This document shows positions 9,246 to 17,336 of a stretch of DNA of 64,000 nt, one piece after another. The notes under the pieces were generated by a model. It was not told the DNA's origin, did not search any database, and saw only the letters and a list, made by a program, of their open reading frames with translations. Origin of the DNA: Cyclobacteriaceae bacterium (GTDB taxonomy: Bacteria > Bacteroidota > Bacteroidia > Cytophagales > Cyclobacteriaceae). Within the stretch, counting starts at the first letter, position 1, and each line of letters opens with the position of its first letter. The position numbers and the translations under genes are program-made. Location: the NCBI GenBank assembly GCA_028285685.1, contig JANQOR010000029.1, forward strand, positions 94,712 to 158,711, in the 5' to 3' direction.

Positions 9246-9791
9246 CTACACCTCATCTGTAAAGTGGCGATCTTTCTTCTCAGATGAAAACTTTTTTTCA
9301 TTGTACTTCGTCGAGCCGCCTTTCGGTATGCTGAGGGATTGCCATTCTTCACCCTTGATCAACTTTCCCAGGTAGACAATCTGTCCAACGTGGTAGCTGT
9401 AGTGGGCCAACTGCCTGTGAATAGCGTCCAGGGCTATATGACCTTCATTTCTGATGTATACCGTTCGTTCAAGATCTTCCTCATTTAGATTGCCGACTGC
9501 TCCGAGAAGGCATTTCCAGCCTTCTTCCCATTTGAACAGCATCTCCTCTCGTGTTTTGATCGTTTCCTTGAACTCATCGTCCCGATTTCTCCAGTCCTTT
9601 TCTCCATCTTCTGTCAAAAAATTGGTCCATCTCGAGAGCATGTTCCCCCACAGATGTTTGACAATAATAGAGATGCTATTTGCGTCAGGCGCAGGCTCCC
9701 AGTGTAGTTCCTCATCAGACAGTGCTTCAAAAGTTCGTTCGCCCAGTGATTTGTAATAGTTGAACAGTTTTAAGATACTTTCAACTTTCAT
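9246..9791 (-). CDS. DUF1572/DinB-like four-helix protein
   Basis: Cytoplasmic protein of 181 residues. The pattern fits the DUF1572 branch of the DinB/YfiT superfamily: an N-terminal histidine in the IIVKHLWGNM segment (about residue 46) and a later pair in RQLAHYSYHVGQIVYLGKL (about residues 132-136), which in the superfamily bind a divalent metal in a four-helix bundle. Biochemical roles in this branch are largely unknown; some superfamily members are thiol-dependent transferases. The gene overlaps the upstream pirin gene by four bases, so the two are probably co-translated. Confidence 0.85.
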   Translation of the reverse strand: MKVESILKLFNYYKSLGERTFEALSDEELHWEPAPDANSISIIVKHLWGNMLSRWTNFLTEDGEKDWRNRDDEFKETIKTREEMLFKWEEGWKCLLGAVGNLNEEDLERTVYIRNEGHIALDAIHRQLAHYSYHVGQIVYLGKLIKGEEWQSLSIPKGGSTKYNEKKFSSEKKDRHFTDEV

Positions 9792-10633
9792 TCGAATTCT
9801 TCTATTAAAACGCCCATTTTACCCATTTGGTAATCTCGCATAGCTTCCATGATCTCCGTTTGTGTGTTCATTACGAACGGTCCATAAGTCGCCAGGGGTT
9901 CATTAAGCGGATCAGCTGAAAGAAACAGAATCTTAACCTCCGAATCTGCTCTTACCTCTAACTTGTTGGTTTCTTTTTCGAAAACAACCAGGTTATGTTC
10001 TTCTACAAGCCCGTATCCGGAAATGGTGACAGAATTGTTGAGTACGTAGAGCATGGAGTGTTCGAAGGGAGCTTCGATGCTTATTTCTTCCCCTGATTTG
10101 ATTATTCCCATCACGGCGACAACAGGCATCTCCGACTTGGCAGGCCCGGTTGTGGTGCCCTGTTTCCCGGCAACCAGCGAGAGTTCTGCGGAAATTTTTG
10201 GCATATCTGCTTTTTGAAAAGCTTGATATTGCGGTGGGTTCATTTTTCCAGATTGTGGAGTATTGATCCAAAGCTGGATAATTTCCTGCGTTCCTCCCTG
10301 ATCGGTTAGTTCACTTGATGGGCGCTCACTGTGAATAATTCCCATGCCTGCATTCATCCATTGAACTCCACCAGCCTTAACCACACTACTATTGTCTCTT
10401 GAATCCCGATGATGGACATCCCCTTGGTAAATAAATGTTACTGGTGAAAACCCTCTATGCGGGTGAGGGCCTACACCTACATTTTTAGGATCTGTTTTTT
10501 CCTTAAAATTACCGATGTGATGGTGAAGAAGGAGAAAGGGATCTATCTGTTCGATGTTGCTGGTCGGAAGAGGTTGGCGTACGGGAATTCCTCCCATATC
10601 AACCATGTGTGCATATAAAATTTGCTTTACCAT
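9788..10633 (-). CDS. Pirin family protein
   Basis: Double-cupin protein of 281 residues. The N-terminal cupin carries the metal-binding signature GVGPHPHRGFSPVTFIYQG followed by VHHRDS and the MGIIHSERPS segment; the C-terminal cupin (about 170-281) lacks clear metal ligands, as is usual. Bacterial pirins include quercetin dioxygenases and redox-linked regulators, but the substrate is not predictable. It sits between an FMN reductase gene (three bases upstream) and the DUF1572 gene (overlapping), forming a small operon that may deal with oxidative or electrophile stress. That role is an inference from context. Confidence 0.92.
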   Translation of the reverse strand: MVKQILYAHMVDMGGIPVRQPLPTSNIEQIDPFLLLHHHIGNFKEKTDPKNVGVGPHPHRGFSPVTFIYQGDVHHRDSRDNSSVVKAGGVQWMNAGMGIIHSERPSSELTDQGGTQEIIQLWINTPQSGKMNPPQYQAFQKADMPKISAELSLVAGKQGTTTGPAKSEMPVVAVMGIIKSGEEISIEAPFEHSMLYVLNNSVTISGYGLVEEHNLVVFEKETNKLEVRADSEVKILFLSADPLNEPLATYGPFVMNTQTEIMEAMRDYQMGKMGVLIEEFE

Positions 10634-10636
10634 GAA

Positions 10637-11161
10637 TTAGAAACCAATGAATTGCTCTGCTTGTTCCTCAAGCAACTGAATATATTCACCATCCATGATC
10701 TGATCACCATCCATTTTAGTATCTAAAAGCGGCAGTCTGGGCTTGCTGGCAAGTACATTCATTCCAAGGTAATTAAAAATATCTGTGAGGTGACTCATTG
10801 CAAGAGCACCACCCTGAGTACCAGCTGATATTCCGATCAAAGCACATTTCTTTCCCTCAAAAGTTCCGGGGAATCTCATACCATCAATAAACGCTTTCAA
10901 TACTCCGGGGAATGAGCCATTATATTCTGGTGTGATAAAAACGAGTTTTTCGGATCTGTCTATTTGATCTTGAAGCTTGTTGAAGGCTTCATTCCTGCCA
11001 ACATTTTCGTATAGAGCGGAATAAGTAAAATCATGTGGAAGGTCCTCCAGATCGATCACATTCGTTTCCTGTCCTAGCGATTGCAAAAGATTCTCGTAAA
11101 ATGCTGACACTTTTCGTGTGATTGAATTTTTCCGATTCGTACCGCTTACGACTGTGATCAT
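10637..11161 (-). CDS. NADPH-dependent FMN reductase family protein
   Basis: Flavodoxin-fold oxidoreductase of 174 residues. The N-terminal VVSGTNRKNSITRKV loop fits the FMN phosphate-binding site, and TPEYNGSFPGVLKAFIDGM is the family's signature after the third strand. Members reduce quinones, azo compounds, chromate or free flavin using NAD(P)H; which one applies here is not visible. It is the first gene of a three-gene minus-strand set with the pirin and DUF1572 genes, and it is divergent from gldA. Confidence 0.92.
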   Translation of the reverse strand: MITVVSGTNRKNSITRKVSAFYENLLQSLGQETNVIDLEDLPHDFTYSALYENVGRNEAFNKLQDQIDRSEKLVFITPEYNGSFPGVLKAFIDGMRFPGTFEGKKCALIGISAGTQGGALAMSHLTDIFNYLGMNVLASKPRLPLLDTKMDGDQIMDGEYIQLLEEQAEQFIGF

Positions 11162-11266
11162 TTGTGATTATTAGAAATAATTGAACGAATATTGCGTTTC
11201 TGAAAGTCACAGAGAACTTGTGCAAAGAAAGGCACTATTCATAAATCAAGAAGCCTCAGTAATTCA

Positions 11267-12163
11267 ATGTCAGTCGTTGTAGATAGTCTAACTAAAATTT
11301 ACCAATCACAAAAAGCACTTGATGAGGTTTCTTTTGAAGCTCCAAAGGGGTCTATTACTGGTTTTCTTGGCCCAAATGGAGCTGGAAAATCTACGACCAT
11401 GAAGATTGCAACAGGATACATTTCAGCTACTTCAGGGACGATTTTGGTTAAGGGCATCGATGTATCCTCGGAGCCACTTCAAGTAAAGAAAATTACGGGC
11501 TACTTGCCGGAACACAATCCTCTTTATCTTGATATGTACGTCAAGCAATACCTGGGTTTCGTAGCAAGTGCCTATGGTCAGAAGGATGTAAGGAAGAGGG
11601 TTGGAGAGATGGTGGAATTATGTGGACTTGAGGCTGAGCAAACCAAGAAGATCCGGGCTTTGTCCAAAGGGTATCGCCAACGGGTTGGCCTGGCTCAGGC
11701 GTTGATTCACGATCCTGAGGTGTTAATATTGGATGAGCCCACGAGTGGGCTTGACCCCAATCAACTTGTCGAAATCAGAGAGGTGATCAAGTCCGTAAGT
11801 AGCGAAAAGACCGTCATCTTGTCAACACATATCATGCAAGAAGTAGAAGCATTGTGTGACAAAGTGGTCATCATTGACAAAGGCAAAATAGTTGCCGATG
11901 ACAAGGTTCAGCATTTAAAGGATGAGAGGAGGGAAATGAAGTCGTATACAGTAGAATTCGAGGAAGAGATCAATGTTGAATTATTTGAAAGGGAGGGATT
12001 GGAGATCAAGCCGTCAGGAAGTAACAAATACGCGATTGGAGGCGAGGAAGATCCTCGGAAAATAATAATGAAAGTGGCAGGAGAGCACTCGCTTCCTCTC
12101 ATCAATGTTTCAAAGAATGAACAGTCATTGGAAAATGTGTTTCAGGAATTGACGAAACGATGA
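11267..12163 (+). CDS. gldA: Gliding motility ABC transporter ATP-binding protein GldA
   Basis: ATPase subunit of 298 residues. Walker A is GPNGAGKST (about 35-43), the signature motif is LSKGYRQR, and Walker B is VLILDEPTSGLDP, followed by the switch histidine in LSTHIMQEVE. A C-terminal extension of about 80 residues follows. The identity as GldA rests on the gldF and gldG genes directly downstream. In Flavobacterium johnsoniae the GldAFG transporter is needed for gliding, though some gliding relatives lack it. A 133-base gap with palindromic repeats separates it from gldF. Confidence 0.92.
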   Translation: MSVVVDSLTKIYQSQKALDEVSFEAPKGSITGFLGPNGAGKSTTMKIATGYISATSGTILVKGIDVSSEPLQVKKITGYLPEHNPLYLDMYVKQYLGFVASAYGQKDVRKRVGEMVELCGLEAEQTKKIRALSKGYRQRVGLAQALIHDPEVLILDEPTSGLDPNQLVEIREVIKSVSSEKTVILSTHIMQEVEALCDKVVIIDKGKIVADDKVQHLKDERREMKSYTVEFEEEINVELFEREGLEIKPSGSNKYAIGGEEDPRKIIMKVAGEHSLPLINVSKNEQSLENVFQELTKR

Positions 12164-12180
12164 ATACTAGTGTGGACATC

Positions 12181-12290
12181 AACATCCCCCTAACCCCCTT
12201 CGAAGGGGGATTTGCTCTTGAGAGCATTCGGCGCTTCTCTCTGGAAATTGCATTTGTCCCCTTGAGGGGACAACAGAGGTGTAAAATTGT
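12181..12290. repeat. Intergenic palindromic repeat element between gldA and gldF
   Basis: The gap holds a perfect 16-base palindrome CCCCCTTCGAAGGGGG (12194-12209). About 45 bases on is a hairpin with 8-bp arms TTGTCCCC/GGGGACAA (12254-12273) around a TTGA loop, followed by CAGAGGTGT. GC-rich 'ccccctaaccccc' elements of this kind are scattered between genes in many Bacteroidota genomes. Here the element lies inside what would otherwise be one gldA-gldF-gldG transcript and could affect its processing or expression. Confidence 0.75.
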
Positions 12291-12296
12291 GAATAG

Positions 12297-13025
12297 ATGA
12301 TCTCAATGCTAAAAAAGGAAATTCATGAATTTTTAGATTCGCTGATCGCGTATGTGGTAATTGGTATCTTCCTCATTGGAATGGGGCTGTTGATGTGGGT
12401 GTTCCCCGAGACAAATGTCCTGGACTATGGTTATGCCAGTATGGAGACCATTTTTTCTCTGGCACCATACGTATTTATGTTCCTAGTACCCGCAGTTACG
12501 ATGAGGTCTTTTGCTGAAGAAAAACGCAACGGTACAATCGAGCTACTCTACACGCTTCCATTTAAGGAAATTCATATCGTTGCTGGAAAGTTTCTTGCGG
12601 GATTTTTTCTAGTCCTTTTTTCCATATTACCAACGCTGGTTTACTACTTCTCACTTTCCTATCTGGGAAATCCAGTGGGAAATCTTGATACGGCGGGGAT
12701 CACCGGATCGTACATTGGTTTGATCTTGCTGGCAGCAATTTTCACTTCGATTGGTGTGATGGCATCAGCGCTGACAGGAAATCAAATTGTATCATTCATA
12801 CTTGCAGCTTTTCTCTGTTTCTTCTTTTATACTGGTTTTGAGTCTCTTGCCAGTATCAATACCTGGTCTGAAACGTCTGAGATAATAGGTGGAATTGGAA
12901 TCTTAGCGCATTACGAAATACTAAGCAAGGGCCTTGTCGATATCAGCGATGTTGTCTATTTGCTTTCTCTCTCTGCATTCTTTCTTTATGTGACCAAAAT
13001 TGTACTGAACCTGCAAAAAGGATGA
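12297..13025 (+). CDS. gldF: Gliding motility ABC transporter permease GldF
   Basis: Polytopic inner-membrane protein of 242 residues with six predicted helices, of the ABC-2 permease type. The MRSFAEEKRNGTIELLYTLP segment after the second helix is the conserved cytoplasmic coupling region of this family. An alternative start three codons later (MLKKEIHEF) is possible. The stop overlaps the start of gldG by four bases, so the two subunits are translationally coupled. With GldA and GldG it forms an ABC transporter involved in gliding in Flavobacterium. Confidence 0.93.
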   Translation: MISMLKKEIHEFLDSLIAYVVIGIFLIGMGLLMWVFPETNVLDYGYASMETIFSLAPYVFMFLVPAVTMRSFAEEKRNGTIELLYTLPFKEIHIVAGKFLAGFFLVLFSILPTLVYYFSLSYLGNPVGNLDTAGITGSYIGLILLAAIFTSIGVMASALTGNQIVSFILAAFLCFFFYTGFESLASINTWSETSEIIGGIGILAHYEILSKGLVDISDVVYLLSLSAFFLYVTKIVLNLQKG

Positions 13026-14695
13026 GCGAGCATAAAACATATATTGTCCTTCAGTCGATCATTGTCATTCTCTCCGTTTGGTTGGCGAACCAACTTTCCG
13101 ATCGTTTGAACTTACGAATTGATTTGACGGAAGAAAAGAGATATACCATTTCTGATGCTACGAAGACTCTACTGCGTGGCTTAGATCGAGAGGTGTTTTT
13201 TGAGGTTTATCTGGCAGGCGATTTACCACCAAATTTCGAAAGATTTCGTCGTTCAATACAAGAAATGCTAGAGCAGTTTGGAGAAGAATCAAATAGTCAG
13301 GTCCAATACAAGTTTACAGATCCGGCGCAGGCGCAATCCACACAAGCGAGAAATCAGTTTTATCAGTCCTTGATGGAAAAAGGGCTCCAACCAACCAACC
13401 TCAACTATGTACAGGAGGGAAATAATCTTCAAAAATTAATATTTCCAGCGGCACTGGCTTCACAAGGGATGGATGAGTTAGCCGTAAACCTGCTCAAGGG
13501 CAATCGAGCATCAGGACACGAAGAATTTCTAAATCAGGCAATAGAAGGTCTTGAGTATGAGTTGGCCTCTGCCATTTCTCAGCTCGGTAATGATGGGCTT
13601 AAAAAAGTGGCTTTTATTACCGGGCATGGTTCTCCTGAAGCTCAGCAATTGGCAGGGCTTAAAAATGCAATTTTGACTAAGTATGATCTATTTGATGTCA
13701 AGCTTGAAGGAAAAAAGGAATTAATAGGATACGATGCGGTGATCATTGCAAAGCCGAGAGATCGATTCAGCGAACCTGAGAAATATTTACTTGATCAGTA
13801 CCTGATGAGAGGTGGTCGACTGATCTTTTTTCTGGATGCACTAAGTGTTGATATCAATAGTGCGCTCGAAGAGGGGACGGTGGCCATTCCTTATGAGACG
13901 AACCTCGAAGATCTGCTATTTAAGTATGGTGTCAGAGTAAATCGAAATTTTGTATTGGATGTCAACAGCGGGGAGCTACCAATTTATACTGGAAACTTCG
14001 GAGATCAGCCTCAAATTCAGATGCTTCCCTGGCCATTTTTCCCCTTGATCACGAATTATTCAAAGCATCCCAGCGTCAGAAACCTTGACGCACTTCTTAC
14101 ACGATTTACTTCCACCATCGATACGGTAAAAGCCATGGGCATAAAAAAGACGCCTCTTGCTTCTACCACTCAGTATTCCAGGGTGCTGGGACCACCAGTC
14201 AGAGTAGCTTTGAATGATCTCCGCGATGAGCTAAATCCTGAGAGATTCAATGGAGGAATCCAGAACATCGCTTACTTGTTGGAAGGAAAGTTTACGTCCC
14301 TTTATGCAAATCGGTTGGTCCCCAGGGGTTTTGAAGAGTCGAAATTCATGGAGAAAGGGGCAGAGGGTAAGGTGATCGTATTCGCCGATGGAGACATGAT
14401 CATAAATGACTTTGATCCGGAGAGCAACGAACCACTGGCACTAGGTGTAGAGGCATACACAAAGGCTACCTACGCTAATGAGCAACTGGTTCTAAACATT
14501 TTGGACTACCTGGTCGATGATTCAGGCTTGATTGCAACGCGATCCAGAGAACTGAAAATCCGTCCTCTCGACAGGGTAAAGGTTAAGCAGGAAAGGGCAA
14601 CGTGGCAGCTGATAAACCTGGGATTACCAGTGCTTTTGATCCTCATTGCCGGTGCAGCGAAGTGGTACTTAAGAAAACGAAAATTTGCTGCTTGA
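13022..14695 (+). CDS. gldG: Gliding motility ABC transporter auxiliary protein GldG
   Basis: Protein of 557 residues anchored by an N-terminal helix (about 8-24, IVLQSIIVILSVWLANQL) and a C-terminal helix (about 533-550, INLGLPVLLILIAGAAKWYL) followed by a basic tail. The large extracytoplasmic part between them contains the family's RIDLTEEKRYTISDATKTLL opening and the AFITGHGSPE segment. GldG works with GldF and GldA. The stop is one base before the ATG of the following DUF4340 gene, so the operon continues. Confidence 0.93.
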   Translation: MSEHKTYIVLQSIIVILSVWLANQLSDRLNLRIDLTEEKRYTISDATKTLLRGLDREVFFEVYLAGDLPPNFERFRRSIQEMLEQFGEESNSQVQYKFTDPAQAQSTQARNQFYQSLMEKGLQPTNLNYVQEGNNLQKLIFPAALASQGMDELAVNLLKGNRASGHEEFLNQAIEGLEYELASAISQLGNDGLKKVAFITGHGSPEAQQLAGLKNAILTKYDLFDVKLEGKKELIGYDAVIIAKPRDRFSEPEKYLLDQYLMRGGRLIFFLDALSVDINSALEEGTVAIPYETNLEDLLFKYGVRVNRNFVLDVNSGELPIYTGNFGDQPQIQMLPWPFFPLITNYSKHPSVRNLDALLTRFTSTIDTVKAMGIKKTPLASTTQYSRVLGPPVRVALNDLRDELNPERFNGGIQNIAYLLEGKFTSLYANRLVPRGFEESKFMEKGAEGKVIVFADGDMIINDFDPESNEPLALGVEAYTKATYANEQLVLNILDYLVDDSGLIATRSRELKIRPLDRVKVKQERATWQLINLGLPVLLILIAGAAKWYLRKRKFAA

Positions 14696-14696
14696 T

Positions 14697-15608
14697 ATGA
14701 AGGGAAAAACACTTCAATATGTCGTTGTCATCGCAATCCTCTTGGTCGCAAATCTTGGATTGGTTTTTACCGATGGATTGCAATCCAGCTCATCATTTGA
14801 TGACAAGTTATTCTTGATCGAAAACATCGGACAGGTGAATTCGGTGATGATATCACATCAAGATAAAAAAATAGAACTTGCTAAGGATCAATCGGCATGG
14901 AAGCTGAACAATGACTTTGATGCGGATGAGAATTTTGTGCAAATTCTACTATCTCTACTCAACCAGGTTAGAGTAAAAAGAGCAGTCGGAACATTGGCTG
15001 AGGAGTCATTTGGAAACATTGAGGTCCGGTTTGAGGATGGTACACTTCTTACTTTCGATTTTGCATCTGATCCGTTAGGTACAAAATCGTATTTTGTTAA
15101 GGATAAGATCGCGTACCAGGTAGAGGTGCCTGGATATAGAGATAATGTCGTGAATATTTTGCAACTGACGGAGGACCAGTGGAGAAATAGGATTGTTTTT
15201 GATGGTAGCTGGCGAACGATTCAAAAACTAACGCTCGCCTCAGGAGGTAACGAACTGATGATTACATTTCGAGACCAATTTTTCGAGGTAGATGGAATCG
15301 CGGAAATTGATAGCACCGGAGTTGTTGATTATTTGAACCAGTTTCAACTTTTTCAGGCCAATGAAATGGTGTCGGAGGGAAGATTTCCTGAAATGGACAG
15401 CCTCAGATCAAGTGCTCCGCTGGCGATTCTTTCGATTGATGACATTCAAAGTTCTGAACCAATCGTCTTTCGAATTTATCCGAGTTTGGCGGGACAAGCT
15501 TATCATCTGGTCATCAAAAATGACGACATCATGATGGTCTTTGATCAAAGGAGAATCCAATCTTTACTGAAGTTCAACGAGGATTTTAAGGTAGTTTCCA
15601 CACCTTAG
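14697..15608 (+). CDS. DUF4340-like membrane-anchored protein in the gld operon
   Basis: Protein of 303 residues from the ATG at 14697, one base after the gldG stop; a TTG start four codons earlier is less likely. An N-terminal helix (YVVVIAILLVANLGLVFTDG) anchors a periplasmic part made of two similar beta-rich halves: VMISHQDKKIELAKDQSAWKL early on, and IQKLTLASGGNELMITFRD later. This is the DUF4340 pattern. Proteins of this type accompany GldG-like ABC auxiliary proteins in several phyla, often as neighbours or fusions, so it is probably a further subunit of the same transporter. The function has not been shown to my knowledge. Confidence 0.75.
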   Translation: MKGKTLQYVVVIAILLVANLGLVFTDGLQSSSSFDDKLFLIENIGQVNSVMISHQDKKIELAKDQSAWKLNNDFDADENFVQILLSLLNQVRVKRAVGTLAEESFGNIEVRFEDGTLLTFDFASDPLGTKSYFVKDKIAYQVEVPGYRDNVVNILQLTEDQWRNRIVFDGSWRTIQKLTLASGGNELMITFRDQFFEVDGIAEIDSTGVVDYLNQFQLFQANEMVSEGRFPEMDSLRSSAPLAILSIDDIQSSEPIVFRIYPSLAGQAYHLVIKNDDIMMVFDQRRIQSLLKFNEDFKVVSTP

Positions 15609-15628
15609 TAATATCCCCTTTTTGTCAT

Positions 15629-15636
15629 TAAATTTG
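15629..15636 (+). promoter_or_regulatory. Candidate -7 promoter box upstream of dnaN
   Basis: TAAATTTG matches the Bacteroidota -7 consensus TAnnTTTG and lies 49 bases before the dnaN start, between the gld operon and dnaN. I see no convincing -33 TTTG at the usual spacing, so this is tentative. Confidence 0.35.
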
Positions 15637-15685
15637 CGAGCCGATTGAGACCCTGAGTCTTGGCAAAAAACCTAAAAGAACTTCT

Positions 15686-16810
15686 ATGAAATTCATTGTA
15701 TCTTCCTCTTACCTTCTCAAGCAGCTTTCCGACATCAATGGCGTAATCACTACGAATCCGGTTGTGCCTATTTTGGAAAATTTTCTATTTGAGATAAGTG
15801 ATGGAAATCTGACGGTGACAGCTTCTGATCTACAAACCAGTATGATCACTGAACTTCAGGTTGAAGCAAAGGAAGACGGAAGCATCGCCATTCCTGCAAG
15901 AATCCTACTAGAAACGCTTCGGAATCTTCCTGAGCAGCCTGTGACTTTTTCGATTGATAGCAACACCTATAGCATCGAAATCAATTCCGACAATGGACGT
16001 TATAAGCTAGCAGGTGAGAACGCAACTGATTTTCCCAAAATCCCTACGGTTTCGGATGGGTACACAGTAAATGTTTCTTCAGAAGTTCTAGGGAGAGCGA
16101 TCAACAATACAATTTTTGCTACATCAAATGATGAACTTCGACCTGCCATGACAGGTGTCTACATTAAGTTGGATGATACCAACACCACTTTTGTAGCAAC
16201 GGATAGTCATCGTCTGATAAGATACAGAAGGGTGGATGTAGCTGCAGATATGGGACATTCGATGATCGTTCCACGCAAGGCTCTTACCTTATTGAAAGCA
16301 ACACTTCCCTCAGAGCTTACCAATGTGAACCTTGAGTTCAACACTTCAAATGCCTTCTTCAATTTCAACAATGTGAAAATGATCTGCAGGCTAATTGATG
16401 AGCGCTTTCCCGATTATGAGAATGTAATACCACTTGATAACAACAATGTAGTAGTTATAAAAAAGGATGAGCTGCTAAATTCACTCAAGCGGATCGCCAT
16501 TTACGCAAACAAGACAACACACCAGGTTCGATTGAAGGTTACTGGGAGTGAACTACTTGTTTCAGCGGAGGACCTGGATTTCTCGAACGAAGCGAATGAG
16601 CGTCTGGCGTGTGAGCACGATGGAGAAGACATAGAAATTGGATTCAATGCGAAGTTCCTTGTCGAAATGCTAGGAAACATCGATTCGGAAGAAATAACAT
16701 TGAAGTTAAGTGCTCCGAACAAAGCTGGGATTGTTACACCGAATGAGAAGGATGAGGAAGAAGATATCCTTATGCTTGTGATGCCGGTGATGCTTAACAA
16801 CCAAGTGTAA
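15686..16810 (+). CDS. dnaN: DNA polymerase III beta subunit (sliding clamp)
   Basis: Clamp protein of 374 residues, the normal length for the family. Three similar domains of roughly 125 residues follow each other: an opening MKFIVSSSYLLKQLSDINGV, a middle domain with MTGVYIKLDDTNTTFVATDSHRL, and a third ending in the LMLVMPVMLN segment. The dimeric ring tethers DNA polymerase to the template. dnaA and recF are not beside it here, so it is not in the classic dnaA-dnaN-recF origin cluster; it follows the gld operon, and the 77-base gap with a possible -7 box suggests its own promoter. Confidence 0.97.
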   Translation: MKFIVSSSYLLKQLSDINGVITTNPVVPILENFLFEISDGNLTVTASDLQTSMITELQVEAKEDGSIAIPARILLETLRNLPEQPVTFSIDSNTYSIEINSDNGRYKLAGENATDFPKIPTVSDGYTVNVSSEVLGRAINNTIFATSNDELRPAMTGVYIKLDDTNTTFVATDSHRLIRYRRVDVAADMGHSMIVPRKALTLLKATLPSELTNVNLEFNTSNAFFNFNNVKMICRLIDERFPDYENVIPLDNNNVVVIKKDELLNSLKRIAIYANKTTHQVRLKVTGSELLVSAEDLDFSNEANERLACEHDGEDIEIGFNAKFLVEMLGNIDSEEITLKLSAPNKAGIVTPNEKDEEEDILMLVMPVMLNNQV

Positions 16811-16816
16811 ATTCCG

Positions 16817-17329
16817 CTAGGACAAGCTGGAGTAAAGCATAAGATCTTCTTCTCCGTCTGATGGTCTGACATCCCCAACATGAGTCAACCCAATCTTGTT
16901 AAGTAGTTTTTGTGAAGGTAGGTTTTTGGACGTTGTGATCGCCAGGATTGGGGACATTCCCAGCTGATTTTCGCCGTAATCCTTCAAAGCAAGTGCTGCT
17001 TCTAGTGTAAAACCCGTTCGCTCGTATTTTGGCAAAATGGCAAATCCTATGTCAGGATGTTCTAAATAGTCTCGCTTTAGAAATCCGCAAATGCCAATCG
17101 GCTGGCGAGTATCTTTGGACACCATTTTGTAGAGACCGTAACCTTGATTTATGTAGCTGTCGATCAGGCTATGTTGGATGTAATTGGTAGCATCTTCCTC
17201 GTTTCTTATTCCTCTGTCACCAATAAATTCAATCCAGGTTGGGCTAGTGAGAAGTTTGAAGAAAAAGGAACTATCATTAAGCGTGGCTTCCTCGATATTC
17301 AATCGCTCTGTTTGAAGGATCAGTGACAT
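16817..17329 (-). CDS. GNAT family N-acetyltransferase (RimJ/RimL type)
   Basis: Acetyl-CoA-dependent transferase of 170 residues. It opens with MSLILQTERLNIEEATLNDS, the usual start of RimJ/RimL-like members, and has a central RQPIGICGFLKRD strand pair, an IGFAILPKYERTGFTLEAALAL region corresponding to the acetyl-CoA-binding motif, and SQKLLNKIGLTHVGD near the end. The canonical Q/RxxGxG/A loop is degenerate (YERTGFT). The acceptor is unknown. It is convergent with dnaN (six bases apart) and lies seven bases from the D-aminoacylase-like gene on the same strand. Confidence 0.88.
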   Translation of the reverse strand: MSLILQTERLNIEEATLNDSSFFFKLLTSPTWIEFIGDRGIRNEEDATNYIQHSLIDSYINQGYGLYKMVSKDTRQPIGICGFLKRDYLEHPDIGFAILPKYERTGFTLEAALALKDYGENQLGMSPILAITTSKNLPSQKLLNKIGLTHVGDVRPSDGEEDLMLYSSLS

Positions 17330-17336
17330 TCAATCG

